DNA from: Candidatus Vicinibacter affinis
Lineage (GTDB): Bacteria > Bacteroidota > Bacteroidia > Chitinophagales > Saprospiraceae
Length of the DNA: 64,000 nucleotides
Reading direction: 5' to 3'
NCBI GenBank assembly: GCA_016714365.1
Contig: JADJNH010000005.1
Location: forward strand, 1,216,501 to 1,280,500
Shown here: in pieces, positions 52,072 through 61,660 of the stretch
Layout of the letters: the number at the start of each line of letters is the position of its first letter
Position numbering within the stretch: the first letter of the stretch is position 1
Made by a program: the position numbers and the translations under genes
The notes under the pieces: model-generated
Told to the model about the DNA's origin: nothing
What the model saw: the letters and a program-made list of their open reading frames with translations, nothing else
Database searches by the model: none

Positions 52072-54198
52072 ATGAGGAAGTTTGCGCTAATTGGATTGTG
52101 GATATTTATAATAGGACAGGTGTGCGGTCAACGTGATTCCGTTCAATTATCCGAAATCATGATAACCGCGACCCGCACGGAACGGCTCCTTTCTGCGGTA
52201 CCGATGCCTTTTCAAATGATTCCGGGTAAAAATATCAAGGCTATAGGTTCTACCCGGTTGCAGGATATACTGGGGGAACAGGCTGGTTTGATCATTGTTC
52301 CGCAGGTGAATGGCCTGGGGAATGGTCTTCAGATACAGGGGCTAAACCCGGATTATACCTTGATTCTCATTGATGGAGAACCTCTTATAGGGCGATATGC
52401 CGGTACACTTGAGTTAAGTCGAATAACAACCGGCAACATCCGAAAAATTGAAATTGTCAAAGGACCTTCTTCCAGTCTTTATGGATCAGAGGCTTTGGCC
52501 GGAGTCATCAACATCATTACTGATCAGCCATTGGTTGATAAGTTGAATGCAGGTGTCCGATATGGATTAAGAAATACGCTTGATCTGAGTGCACAAGGTA
52601 ATGTAGCGCGTGAAAAGTGGCGCCTTTCTCTGTTTGGAAATCGGTACAGCACCGATGGTTACGATTTATCACCAGATATTTTTGGTCAGACGGTATCTCC
52701 CTTTTCAAATTATACCTTTCAGTCAAGATTGGTGTTGAATCCAACCGCTCATCAGGAGATCAACCTCAGTACCAAATACTTTCAGGAGGACCAGCACAAT
52801 GAGTATCAAGTATTGGCCGGTGGGGATTCAATAAAAGTGAATGGTTCCGGCAAGGTCAGTGATTTTAGTTTTAATCCTTTTTACAAATATTCCTGGAACA
52901 ATCAAACACATGTCATAGCAAGGATATACTCTACTTATTACCGTACTTCCACTGAATTGTACAAACAGGAAGATGGAATGCTTCATTATACCGATGATTT
53001 CAACCAGTTTTTTATGAGACCTGAATTGCAGGCCACCTGTAGGTTTTTACCTCATCAGAAGTGGACTGCAGGAACTGGTTACATTTTGGAAACTGTGAAT
53101 ACTTCACGTTATGGCGATGATAACAAAAAAAAGCAGGACACGTACTATGGATTTTTGCAACATGAATGGGATCCGAATGTACATTTCACATTGGTGAGTG
53201 GCTTGCGATTTGATCACAACAGTTCCTATAGATCACAGTGGTCACCAAAACTTGCTGCACAATTTTCTTTCAACTCAAAACATTCCATCAAAGCTTCTGT
53301 GGGGAGCGGTTTCAAGGCCCCCGATTTCAGACAGCTTTATTTGAATTTCAATAATGCAGCAGCAGGATATTCAGTTTTTGGTTCTGATGTGGTTACCAAA
53401 GAAATTGAGAATCTCCAGGCTGCGGGAAGAATTCAACAAATCTTAAGCCCATTGGAAACGATGGGGCACATATCACCGGAACAATCATTTGCGATAAACA
53501 TAGGATCACAACACCAATTAAATCAGTTTATTAAAGTTGATGTCAATCTATTTAGAAATGATTTGAAAGGATTGATAGAAACTATTCCGGTAGCCTTGAC
53601 CACCGATCAGAGATTGATTTACAGTTATACCAATATTAAAAAAGCCTTTACTCAGGGGATAGAAATAAATACAAACTACAGTGGTATAAAAAATCTCGGA
53701 ATTCAATTGGGTTATCAGTACCTGGAAGCAAAAGATAAAGAAGTTTTAAATGAAGTTAAAAAAGGGCTGGTCTACGGTCGTGATCCCCAGACATTGGAAT
53801 CCTACAGGCTCAAAAGTTCAGATTACCTTGGGCTTTCCAACAGATCACGACACAATGCTACTCTAAAATTTTTCTACGAATTTCCTAAATATGGAATGGA
53901 TCTTAACGTAAGATTCGTGTACCGTGGAGCCTTTGGCATTACCAATACTGCGGGCAATGTATCCGGTGTTTTGATCCCTTCTTCAGACCGCAATGGAAAT
54001 GCAATTCTTGATTCCTATGATCAGTTGGTAAAAGGTTATACGCTTACCAATTTAACCATGGGAAAAAAATGGAGGGACCGGTATAAAATTCAACTGGTCT
54101 GCGAAAATTTATTCAATTACAGAGATGCATTGCACATTCCAAATCTTATTGGCAGAAATCTGTTCATACATTTTCAATATCAATTTATTAAATCTTAA
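52072..54198 (+). CDS. TonB-dependent outer-membrane receptor, probably for haem
   Basis: The 708-residue protein has a signal peptide ending at VCGQ (residue ~20). The plug domain (about 35-150) has ITATRTERLLSAVPMPFQMI, LQDILGEQAGLIIVP, LILIDGEPLIGRYAG and IEIVKGPSSSLYGSEALAGVINII. A long beta-barrel follows to the C-terminus, with FFYEF and FQYQFIKS strands. There is no CarboxypepD_reg (CTLDR) extension, so it is the classical transporter type rather than a SusC. The ATG at 52072 is preferred to a TTG at 52060. The HmuY gene starts 3 bp after its stop, which points to haem as substrate (HmuR-like). Confidence 0.92.
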   Translation: MRKFALIGLWIFIIGQVCGQRDSVQLSEIMITATRTERLLSAVPMPFQMIPGKNIKAIGSTRLQDILGEQAGLIIVPQVNGLGNGLQIQGLNPDYTLILIDGEPLIGRYAGTLELSRITTGNIRKIEIVKGPSSSLYGSEALAGVINIITDQPLVDKLNAGVRYGLRNTLDLSAQGNVAREKWRLSLFGNRYSTDGYDLSPDIFGQTVSPFSNYTFQSRLVLNPTAHQEINLSTKYFQEDQHNEYQVLAGGDSIKVNGSGKVSDFSFNPFYKYSWNNQTHVIARIYSTYYRTSTELYKQEDGMLHYTDDFNQFFMRPELQATCRFLPHQKWTAGTGYILETVNTSRYGDDNKKKQDTYYGFLQHEWDPNVHFTLVSGLRFDHNSSYRSQWSPKLAAQFSFNSKHSIKASVGSGFKAPDFRQLYLNFNNAAAGYSVFGSDVVTKEIENLQAAGRIQQILSPLETMGHISPEQSFAINIGSQHQLNQFIKVDVNLFRNDLKGLIETIPVALTTDQRLIYSYTNIKKAFTQGIEINTNYSGIKNLGIQLGYQYLEAKDKEVLNEVKKGLVYGRDPQTLESYRLKSSDYLGLSNRSRHNATLKFFYEFPKYGMDLNVRFVYRGAFGITNTAGNVSGVLIPSSDRNGNAILDSYDQLVKGYTLTNLTMGKKWRDRYKIQLVCENLFNYRDALHIPNLIGRNLFIHFQYQFIKS

Positions 54199-54201
54199 AT
54201 T

Positions 54202-54819
54202 ATGAAATATTTTTTTCCGGCAATGCTATTATTTGCCTTTATTTTGGGAGTGAGTTCATGCAATGATGATGAAGACAACTCCACTTCGACTGTAAGTTCG
54301 GTTAATGTAAAAGATCTTCCTGCAGATCCTACCACCGGTTTTGATCCTACCACCGGCATGCCTGTTGGTGATAAGAAAATATTTACCTTTTTCAGATTGG
54401 CTGACAGCAGTATTGTTCCCAATTCGGACAGTGCTACCACCAAGTGGGATATTGGTTTCCGTGGCAGTACCATCATCACCAATGGCGGTTCAAGTGGTCC
54501 CGGCCAGGGAGGTGCATTTATTTTTAGCGGTCTTTTTGCAGATTTGAAGGAAGTTCCTGCAGACAGTACATTTCGCGTGGATCAGAGTTTAACCAATACG
54601 GCTATTGGAAAAGGTTGGTACGATTATAATGGGGCAGCTATGGTGTTTACACCCAAGCCAGGGAAAGTTTTGGTAATTCGTACCGCTGATAACAAATACG
54701 CCAAACTGGAAATTCTCTCCTACTATAAAAATGCACCGGCAAATCCAACTCTTAACGACCCTGCTCGCTATTATACATTCCGTTATGTGTACCAGGCTGA
54801 TGGGACAAAGAAATTTTAG
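54202..54819 (+). CDS. HmuY-family haem-binding lipoprotein
   Basis: The 205-residue protein has a lipobox LGVSSC (Cys 20). The mature part holds the HmuY fold markers: KKIFTFFRLADSSIVPNSD, TKWDIGFRGSTIITNGG (characteristic WDIxF) and then FSGLFADLKEVPAD, GWYDYN and a C-terminal ARYYTFRYVYQADGTKKF. Family members bind haem at the surface and pass it to the TonB receptor. Axial ligands cannot be named with confidence here: a His pair as in the Porphyromonas protein is not seen, and no Met pair stands out. A DPTTG repeat occurs near the N-terminus (FDPTTGMP). Confidence 0.88.
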   Translation: MKYFFPAMLLFAFILGVSSCNDDEDNSTSTVSSVNVKDLPADPTTGFDPTTGMPVGDKKIFTFFRLADSSIVPNSDSATTKWDIGFRGSTIITNGGSSGPGQGGAFIFSGLFADLKEVPADSTFRVDQSLTNTAIGKGWYDYNGAAMVFTPKPGKVLVIRTADNKYAKLEILSYYKNAPANPTLNDPARYYTFRYVYQADGTKKF

Positions 54820-54852
54820 ATCAGGAGGATCTTTGTTAAATTAAATAGATTG

Positions 54853-54999
54853 GGTTTTAGCAGGCCGCATTTAAAATGCTGCAAACGTATTGCATCGCAG
54901 TTTCAAACTGCGATGATCATTTGGTTAAGTTATATTAGGTTTTAGCAGGCTGCATTTAAAATGCTGCAATCGTATTGCATCGCAGATGCAAACTGCGAC
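54853..54999. repeat. Pair of REP-like palindromic repeats
   Basis: Two copies (54853-54915 and 54938-54999), 85 bp apart, each hold two imperfect palindromes: GCAGCATTTTAAATGC-type and CATCGCAGTTTCAAACTGCGATG-type sequence (the second arm altered in copy 2). They fill most of the space between hmuY and ettA, and look like REP/BIME elements. No transposase is in the window. Confidence 0.75.
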
Positions 55000-55047
55000 A
55001 ATCTGTGGGAGGAACAGAGTCAGAGGCGTTCAGTCACATTAGTTGGT

Positions 55048-55055
55048 TATCTTTG
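55048..55055 (+). promoter_or_regulatory. Putative -7 box (TATCTTTG) for ettA
   Basis: It matches TAnnTTTG exactly, 17 bp before the ATG of ettA. The upstream REP-like pair ends about 48 bp away. Confidence 0.45.
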
Positions 55056-55072
55056 CCGTCTAATTTTTCAAT

Positions 55073-56749
55073 ATGGCAGATAATAAGATCATCTTTTCGA
55101 TGGCAGGTGTGGGAAAGATTATTCCACCACAGCGGGTAATCCTCAAGGATATATATCTTTCATTTTTTTACGGAGCCAAGATTGGGGTCCTGGGATTGAA
55201 TGGATCCGGGAAATCCACTTTACTGAAAATCATAGCAGGCATCGACAAGAATTACCAGGGTAAAATCGAGTTCGATGGCACTTATAAGATTGGCTACCTT
55301 GAGCAGGAGCCTACTTTGGATGAGACTAAGACTGTCAGGGAGATTGTGCAGGAGGGCGTGCAGGAGATAGTTGATTTGTTGAAAGAATATGATGAGATCA
55401 ACTTAAAATTTGCAGAGCCGATGAGTGATGATGAAATGAACAAACTCATCAATCGGCAGGGAGAAGTTTCTGAAAAATTGGAAATAACCGGAGCCTGGGA
55501 ACTCGACAACAAGTTGGAAGTTGCCATGGATGCATTGCGATGTCCTGAAGGAGATGTGCCGATTAATATATTATCGGGTGGTGAGCGTCGCCGTGTGGCT
55601 TTGGCAAGGCTTTTATTGAGCAATCCCGATATTTTACTGCTTGATGAGCCAACGAATCATCTGGACGCTGAATCTGTGCTTTGGCTGGAACAGTACCTGG
55701 CAAAATTTCCGGGGACTGTAATTGCAGTTACGCATGACCGTTATTTTCTGGACAATGTGGCAGGATGGATTCTTGAGTTAGACAGGGGTGAAGGAATTCC
55801 ATGGCAGGGAAATTATTCATCCTGGCTGGAGCAAAAGACCAGCAGACTTGCCGGAGAAGAAAAGCAGGAAAGTAAAAAAAGAAAAGCCCTTGAGCGAGAG
55901 TTAGAATGGGTGAGGATGAATCCAAAGGGTCGTCAAGCCAAGAGTAAAGCCCGTTTAACAGCCTATGAGAAAATGGCCGGAGAAGAATCCAAAGAGAAGG
56001 AAGCTAAATTAGATTTATTTATTCCACCCGGACCTAGATTGGGTGATGTGGTCATTGAATTGAACCATGTGAGTAAAGCATTTGGTAATCGGGTGCTATA
56101 TGATGACGTTTCTTTCAAGATCCCAAAGAATGCAATTGTCGGAATTATTGGACCCAATGGAGTAGGTAAGTCTACCTTATTCCGGATGATCATGGGCCAG
56201 GAGAAACCTGACCAAGGTGAAATCATTATTGGAGATACTGTGAAGCTCGCATACGTAGACCAGAGTCATAAAGACCTGCTGCCTGAAAAAAGTATTTATG
56301 ATATTATTTCGGGTGGATTGGATTTAATTACTGTTGGAAATGTTTCGGTGAATGCACGAGCATACATCAGTAAATTTAATTTTGGAGGACAAGATCAAAG
56401 CAAAAAAGTAGGAATACTTTCAGGAGGTGAACGCAACAGATTGCATCTCGCCATGACCCTCAAAGAAGGAGGTAATGTATTGTTGCTCGATGAGCCTACA
56501 AACGATATTGACGTTAATACCTTACGGGCTTTGGAAGAAGCCGTTGAGAACTTTGCAGGATGTGTTTTGGTGATTTCTCATGACCGATGGTTCATAGACA
56601 GATTAGCAACTCATATTCTTTCATTTGAAGATGAAGGGCAGATCATATTTTTTGAAGGAAACTTTGCCGATTATGAAGAGAATAAAAAGCAGAGATTGGG
56701 CAATGTAGCACCGCATCGACCTAGATTTAAAAATCTGATCAAAAGTTAG
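55073..56749 (+). CDS. ettA: Energy-dependent translational throttle protein EttA (ABC-F)
   Basis: The 558-residue soluble ABC-F ATPase binds the ribosomal E site and gates the first elongation steps according to energy state. It has two ATP cassettes: Walker A GLNGSGKST and GPNGVGKST; signatures LSGGERRRVALARLL and LSGGERNRLHLAMTL; Walker B/switch LLLDEPTNHLDAES and LLLDEPTNDIDVNT. The EttA-specific MNPKGRQAKSKARLTAYEKM linker (P-tertiary region) lies between them. Length matches E. coli EttA (555). It has its own promoter. Confidence 0.96.
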   Translation: MADNKIIFSMAGVGKIIPPQRVILKDIYLSFFYGAKIGVLGLNGSGKSTLLKIIAGIDKNYQGKIEFDGTYKIGYLEQEPTLDETKTVREIVQEGVQEIVDLLKEYDEINLKFAEPMSDDEMNKLINRQGEVSEKLEITGAWELDNKLEVAMDALRCPEGDVPINILSGGERRRVALARLLLSNPDILLLDEPTNHLDAESVLWLEQYLAKFPGTVIAVTHDRYFLDNVAGWILELDRGEGIPWQGNYSSWLEQKTSRLAGEEKQESKKRKALERELEWVRMNPKGRQAKSKARLTAYEKMAGEESKEKEAKLDLFIPPGPRLGDVVIELNHVSKAFGNRVLYDDVSFKIPKNAIVGIIGPNGVGKSTLFRMIMGQEKPDQGEIIIGDTVKLAYVDQSHKDLLPEKSIYDIISGGLDLITVGNVSVNARAYISKFNFGGQDQSKKVGILSGGERNRLHLAMTLKEGGNVLLLDEPTNDIDVNTLRALEEAVENFAGCVLVISHDRWFIDRLATHILSFEDEGQIIFFEGNFADYEENKKQRLGNVAPHRPRFKNLIKS

Positions 56750-57236
56750 CAACAGATTTTCCAGAGCGCAATATAAGTTTACAGCTTAATTGAATTTGAG
56801 TTGTTCGATTATTTGATTTTTGTATCAAACCAGAAATTGGTTTTAATATTGGTGTTAAACTCTGACAATTAAACTTCATTCATTCGGTACAAATAAAATT
56901 GTGCTCAGGAAGCTTCCATAAATTTTAAAATCAGGAGTCTCTTAATATTCAAGTTATTATGAAATGAGGGAGTCAGCATCGAAATATTAAGTTAAGCAGG
57001 ATGCATACCACGGGCACCCAAAATTTACCTAAATGAAATTTGAATTTTGGTCAAGAGCTATTGGGGTATATTTTTTAAAAACTGATACAAGTGAAGCGTA
57101 AAGTGTAATGAGTTGTTATAAAATAGTTTATATATATTGGTTTGTATTCATGTCTTAAAGTGTCCTTAAATTAGATTAAGGAGCTTTGTATATTGACAAT
57201 GAATGAGTTATTTTTATACCCTAAAAACCAAAGATC
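56750..57236. other. AT-rich intergenic region
   Basis: In 487 bp no gene, tRNA or clear hairpin terminator is seen. The promoter of the following gene should lie near its right end, but no box is convincing. Confidence 0.45.
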
Positions 57237-59228
57237 ATGAGGATGTATTTATTTGTGGCGGTCCTGGTAATGGGTTTCAGTTCCGCCTTTGCTTACTCCC
57301 CCTCCCCTCTGAGCTTGACAGTGGAATGTCCGCAGCCAGTTAATTTGTTGGAGGGCCAGTCGTATGATACGACGGTCACCGGATTACCCAAAGTCATCGA
57401 AAATGATGGAGGAGCGGTTACCATCACCTATCTTGAATATTACACCAAGGGAAATTGTTCCAACAAGAATGACGTAGTGACCAGGATTTTCACAATCCGT
57501 AATGCAAAGGGAGATCTCCAGAGATGCAATCAGAGTATTTTTCTTAGACATCGGACCATTAATGAAATTAAATTTCCAACGGATACCACAGTTTCATATC
57601 CTAAAACCGGTTCGTTTGTGAGTGCAATCTTAGGTGTGCCTGACGAACTTGGAGCTTTAATTATTAGTTTTTCGGATACCAAATTGTCTTCAGGTTGTTC
57701 AAGTCCAGTGCGCATCAGAAGAGTATGGACCATAACAGATCGATGCACCGGAGCTGTGAACACGAGAACTTCACTGATCAATGTGCTTAACTACCAAAAT
57801 AGTTTTGAGCATCAGAAAGTGGTGGAAGACGATCTATGTGATGAGGAAGGATTGATCAGTGTATCACCCTTGGGTGAGTTTGGTGCCTACACGTATGCAT
57901 GGAGTAATGGTGCCACTACTTCGATCATCAGCAATCTTAAGCCTGGCATTTATTCTGTGGTGATTACAGATAAATTCAAATGCAATACTTTGGTTTCATT
58001 CGGACTGGAATCCATGTCCGTGAAGGCGGATGTTGGAGGAAGAATTGTTACCCAAAATGATTACCGGGTTTATCCGGATTCAATCTACATTACCGATGCG
58101 AACAATATCAAAAAATTCTGTTTGTCTGCAAATGGGGGATTGCACTATGGGTTCACGGTAAAAAAGCGCAACAGCGGATTTATGGAATACCGATTGGTCA
58201 AACGCACTGATCCGGTGGCCGGAATCTCGACAAAAGATGTGTTATTGATACAAAAGCACATTTTGGGAATTGAACGTTTTTCCGATACATTGAAATACTT
58301 CGCTGCAGATGTCAATAATAATTTTAATGTGACTGCTTCCGATATGACAGAGCTTCGAAGACTGATACTCGGGATAAAAGATAATTTTACAGCTGTATTG
58401 CCATGGTATTTTTTACGAACAGACTGGAAGCAGGTGATTGCGCCTTTTCAGAGTTTTCAGTCCATCCAATTCAAGGGCATACAGATCGTTAACTTTCCAC
58501 GTCAAAATGCAGACATCCTAGCACTCAAAATGGGAGACATCGATTTAAGTTATCGACAAACATTCACAGGAAACCAGTTGGATCAAAGACTGAAAGGAAC
58601 CAGTTGTAAATTGATCCAGGGACCTGTAAAAGTGGTTGGTAATCGAATGGTGGAAATTCCATTCTATCTGACAGCCAACCAGGATGTCATGGGCTTCCAG
58701 TTTGCCTTGAGTTTATGTGATGCTGGAGAAATTATTAAAGTGCGGTCTGTACAAATACCTGAAGAAAATATTCATTTGAAAGAAAATGCGCTTATTGTAT
58801 CGCACAGTACCGGACTTCCTTTGATATGGAACAATCCGCAACCTGCATTTATTCTGACTTGTAGGGTAGATGCATTAAATGATATTAATTATGAGTTTTG
58901 TCTGAATGATAAAATCATTTCTGAATATTACGACAGGAACTTAGTAGAATGGGGGCTTGAATTGAATCAGAAAAATGAAATTCCAACTGATCATGTTTCT
59001 TACCATTTTAGTCCACAACCTGTGAAAGATCTGTTGCATATACGGTCTGAGCAAATTGGATTATCTTACCTCAGTGTATATTCTACAGATGGAAGAAAAA
59101 TTGATCAATTGGCGTTTGAATCTGACCTTGATTATGATACAGGCGGTCTTCCCTCCGGATGTTATTTTTACCGGATTGAAAAGAATTCTTATGTCATGCA
59201 ATCAGGGCGATTTGTGGTGAGCAAATAA
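57237..59228 (+). CDS. Secreted dockerin-like protein with T9SS sorting domain
   Basis: The 663-residue protein has a signal peptide ending near SSAFAYS (residue ~19). Ig/HYR-like beta modules (about 20-190) are followed by a SprB-type repeat (TYAWSNGATTSIISNLKPG, about 222-262). A dockerin type I-like pair of calcium loops lies at about 325-385: GISTKDVLLIQKHILGIERF, then FAADVNNNFNVTASDMTELR, then RLILGI. A cohesin-like beta region (about 450-560, with FQFALSLCDAGEIIKVRSVQ) follows. The T9SS type A sorting domain starts at FSPQPVKDLLHI and ends FVVSK. Having both dockerin-like and cohesin-like parts in one chain is common in Bacteroidota surface proteins and need not mean a cellulosome. Confidence 0.85.
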   Translation: MRMYLFVAVLVMGFSSAFAYSPSPLSLTVECPQPVNLLEGQSYDTTVTGLPKVIENDGGAVTITYLEYYTKGNCSNKNDVVTRIFTIRNAKGDLQRCNQSIFLRHRTINEIKFPTDTTVSYPKTGSFVSAILGVPDELGALIISFSDTKLSSGCSSPVRIRRVWTITDRCTGAVNTRTSLINVLNYQNSFEHQKVVEDDLCDEEGLISVSPLGEFGAYTYAWSNGATTSIISNLKPGIYSVVITDKFKCNTLVSFGLESMSVKADVGGRIVTQNDYRVYPDSIYITDANNIKKFCLSANGGLHYGFTVKKRNSGFMEYRLVKRTDPVAGISTKDVLLIQKHILGIERFSDTLKYFAADVNNNFNVTASDMTELRRLILGIKDNFTAVLPWYFLRTDWKQVIAPFQSFQSIQFKGIQIVNFPRQNADILALKMGDIDLSYRQTFTGNQLDQRLKGTSCKLIQGPVKVVGNRMVEIPFYLTANQDVMGFQFALSLCDAGEIIKVRSVQIPEENIHLKENALIVSHSTGLPLIWNNPQPAFILTCRVDALNDINYEFCLNDKIISEYYDRNLVEWGLELNQKNEIPTDHVSYHFSPQPVKDLLHIRSEQIGLSYLSVYSTDGRKIDQLAFESDLDYDTGGLPSGCYFYRIEKNSYVMQSGRFVVSK

Positions 59229-59291
59229 ATAGTTTTACTTTTACTTTTCAGTTTCTCCCTTGTAGATTTTTACAAAATTTCGATCAGGGAT

Positions 59292-60476
59292 TTAATCGCT
59301 TACCACTGCGCAAAACAAACTTTTGTCTTTAAGGTATGGACGAATTCTGAACAGCTCCTCCAAATTTATGATGGCCAGAATATATGAGTAATCGTCACTG
59401 TAATATTCAGAAATGATCTGATGAAAATTAATCATTGTAAGGTCTTCTTTGGAATTGATGCGCAAGTAAATTTTTAGGTTTACATTCCTGGTAAATAAAT
59501 TCGATCCGTTTTGTTCGTGTTTTTTATAAGAGTAGCGGTAGTGATAGGACAGTGCTGAAATATCTGATAAAACAGCACTCCCAGTGGGGTGGCTGCCGGC
59601 ACCTCGTCCCTGAAAAAATTGCTCACCTGAAAATTCTCCTTCCACAATTACACCGTTGAATTCATTTTCTACTTTGTACAAATTATTTTTTTTGCTGATC
59701 AGGTGTGGAATGACATAAGCTGTAATTTGGTGTTCTGCTATTTTTTCAACAACGGGTAGTAATTTAATTTTAAATGATTTTTCTGAGGCAAATTTTATGT
59801 CGTGATCGGTAAGCTCGGTGATACCGATGGTGATTATATTCTCAGGTTCAATTATGATTCCGAAGGCATGCAGCGCTAATACAGCGGTCTTGAATTTTGC
59901 ATCAAAACCTTCTACATCATTCGTAGGATCACTTTCTGCAAATCCAGCCTCCTGCGCTTGTTTAAGCGCAGTTGGGTAGGAGATTTGATCTTCAATTGTT
60001 TTGGTGAGAATGTAATTTGTAGTGCCATTGAAAATGCCCGATACTTTTAAAAGATTTTCATTGTCAAAGTATTCTTCAAGTGTTCTGATGATGGGTATGC
60101 TGCCGCATGCCGAGGCTTCATACAATAAACTCACCTGATGTTTCTCCTGCAAAGCAAAGAGTTCAGTTAAATGCAAGGCAAGCATTTTTTTATTGGCCGT
60201 GACCACATGTTTTCCATTGGTGATTGCGGTTTTGACAATTTCAAAAGCTTCCGTTGCATCGTCAATAAGTTCTACCACCACATCAATCTCTGGGTCATTC
60301 AGGATTTCATATTTATCATAAGTGATCATATTCGCACTTACAATCCTTTTTTTGTTTCGATCTTTTACACCAATTTTTTTGATGTTGGCTTTAAATCCGG
60401 TGCTGTGGTTAAGGACATAGTATAATCCTTGGCCCACACAACCAAAACCAAACAGTCCAATATTTAGTATTTTCAT
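59292..60476 (-). CDS. hom: Homoserine dehydrogenase
   Basis: The 394-residue enzyme reduces aspartate semialdehyde to homoserine, the branch point to methionine and threonine. N-terminal NAD(P) site IGLFGFGCVGQG; then VVVELIDDATEAFEIVKTAI, GKHVVTANKKMLA and the catalytic region YEASACGSIPIIRTLEEYF, GIFNGTTNYILT, FAESDPTNDVEGFDA. The last ~60 residues may be a degenerate regulatory domain. It is the last gene of the metX-osmC-metZ-hom operon, 8 bp after metZ, so methionine level is expected to control it through the shared leader. Confidence 0.95.
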   Translation of the reverse strand: MKILNIGLFGFGCVGQGLYYVLNHSTGFKANIKKIGVKDRNKKRIVSANMITYDKYEILNDPEIDVVVELIDDATEAFEIVKTAITNGKHVVTANKKMLALHLTELFALQEKHQVSLLYEASACGSIPIIRTLEEYFDNENLLKVSGIFNGTTNYILTKTIEDQISYPTALKQAQEAGFAESDPTNDVEGFDAKFKTAVLALHAFGIIIEPENIITIGITELTDHDIKFASEKSFKIKLLPVVEKIAEHQITAYVIPHLISKKNNLYKVENEFNGVIVEGEFSGEQFFQGRGAGSHPTGSAVLSDISALSYHYRYSYKKHEQNGSNLFTRNVNLKIYLRINSKEDLTMINFHQIISEYYSDDYSYILAIINLEELFRIRPYLKDKSLFCAVVSD

Positions 60477-60484
60477 TTTTTCAT

Positions 60485-61660
60485 TTATTTAATTGATTCA
60501 AGTGCCTGAAGTATGTCCTGATGTATGTCTTCGTATTCTTCCAGTCCTACTGAAATTCTTATAAGGCCATCTGTGATTCCGGTTTTCATTCTATCCTCCG
60601 GACTCAGTTTGCAATGTGTCGAGCTGGCCGGATGAGTTGCAATAGTTCGGCTGTCACCAAGATTGGGTGAGATTTTAATCATCTGCAAAGCATTCATAAA
60701 TTGTTGCCCTGCATTAAGTCCTCCTTTTAAAGAAAAGGATACAATACCTCCCCCGGCGCGCATTTGTTTTTTTGCTATTGCATGTTGTGGATGTGAAGGG
60801 AGAAAGGGATAACGTAAGTATTCGATGGACGGATGATGTTCCAGATCAGTTGCCAGTTGTAAAGCATTGGCGCAATGCCGATCCATTCTCAGTGAAAGCG
60901 TTTCAATGCTTTTGCTTAAGATCCATGCGTTGAATGGTGAAAGTGAAGGACCCGTGATGCGTGCGAATAAATAGATTTCCCTAATTAAATCCTTGCGACC
61001 GACCACCACTCCACCGAGAACTCTTCCCTGGCCATCAAAATATTTAGTAGCTGAATGAATTACCAGATCCGCACCATATTTGATAGGTTGTTGTAAATAG
61101 GGTGTTGCAAAACAATTGTCCACCACTAAAATCAAGTTATGAGCTTTTGCAATTTTTCCTACCCATTCCAGATCAATGATTTCGATGGCAGGATTGGTTG
61201 GCGTCTCCAAATAAATAATTCGCGATTCGGGTTTAATCAGATTCAACAATTCATTTGGATGAGCGGCGCTGAAATAATCACATTGAATGTTGAACCTGGG
61301 ATAGTATTTGGTGAATAAAGTATGGCTTGCACCGAAGATGGATGAGCAGGATATGATGTGGTCTCCAGCTTGAAGCAAAGGAGTAATGGCATGATAAATA
61401 GCGGACATGCCGGATGAGGTAGCTATACCGGCTTCAGCCCCTTCCAACTGACAAATTTTTTCTGCAAATTCATCCACATTAGGATTTCCGTAACGTGAAT
61501 AAATATAATCATCCGTTTCTTCATTGAAAGCTGCCCGCAGATCTTCCGCCTGATCAAACACAAAACTGGAACTCAAATACAAAGGCACCGAATGCTCCTT
61601 GTTTTGCGATCGTTCTGATTGAGTACGAATGGCAATCGTATTAAAATTCTTCTTTTCCAT
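60485..61660 (-). CDS. metZ: O-acyl-homoserine sulfhydrylase (MetZ/MetY type), Cys/Met metabolism PLP enzyme
   Basis: The 391-residue PLP enzyme of the cystathionine gamma-synthase family. The PLP lysine is K206 in VIHSATKYFDG, with D181 in LVVDNCFATP binding the pyridine nitrogen, and YSRYGNPN and SSGMSAIY holding the phosphate. Next to metX (an acyltransferase making O-acetyl- or O-succinylhomoserine) it should make homocysteine directly from sulfide. Which acyl group is used cannot be told from the sequence alone. It overlaps the 3' end of the OsmC gene by 20 bp. Confidence 0.9.
   Translation of the reverse strand: MEKKNFNTIAIRTQSERSQNKEHSVPLYLSSSFVFDQAEDLRAAFNEETDDYIYSRYGNPNVDEFAEKICQLEGAEAGIATSSGMSAIYHAITPLLQAGDHIISCSSIFGASHTLFTKYYPRFNIQCDYFSAAHPNELLNLIKPESRIIYLETPTNPAIEIIDLEWVGKIAKAHNLILVVDNCFATPYLQQPIKYGADLVIHSATKYFDGQGRVLGGVVVGRKDLIREIYLFARITGPSLSPFNAWILSKSIETLSLRMDRHCANALQLATDLEHHPSIEYLRYPFLPSHPQHAIAKKQMRAGGGIVSFSLKGGLNAGQQFMNALQMIKISPNLGDSRTIATHPASSTHCKLSPEDRMKTGITDGLIRISVGLEEYEDIHQDILQALESIK

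Noticed and set aside
52517..52802. Short frames within the TonB receptor gene
   Set aside because: They are shadows of a well-conserved receptor reading frame.
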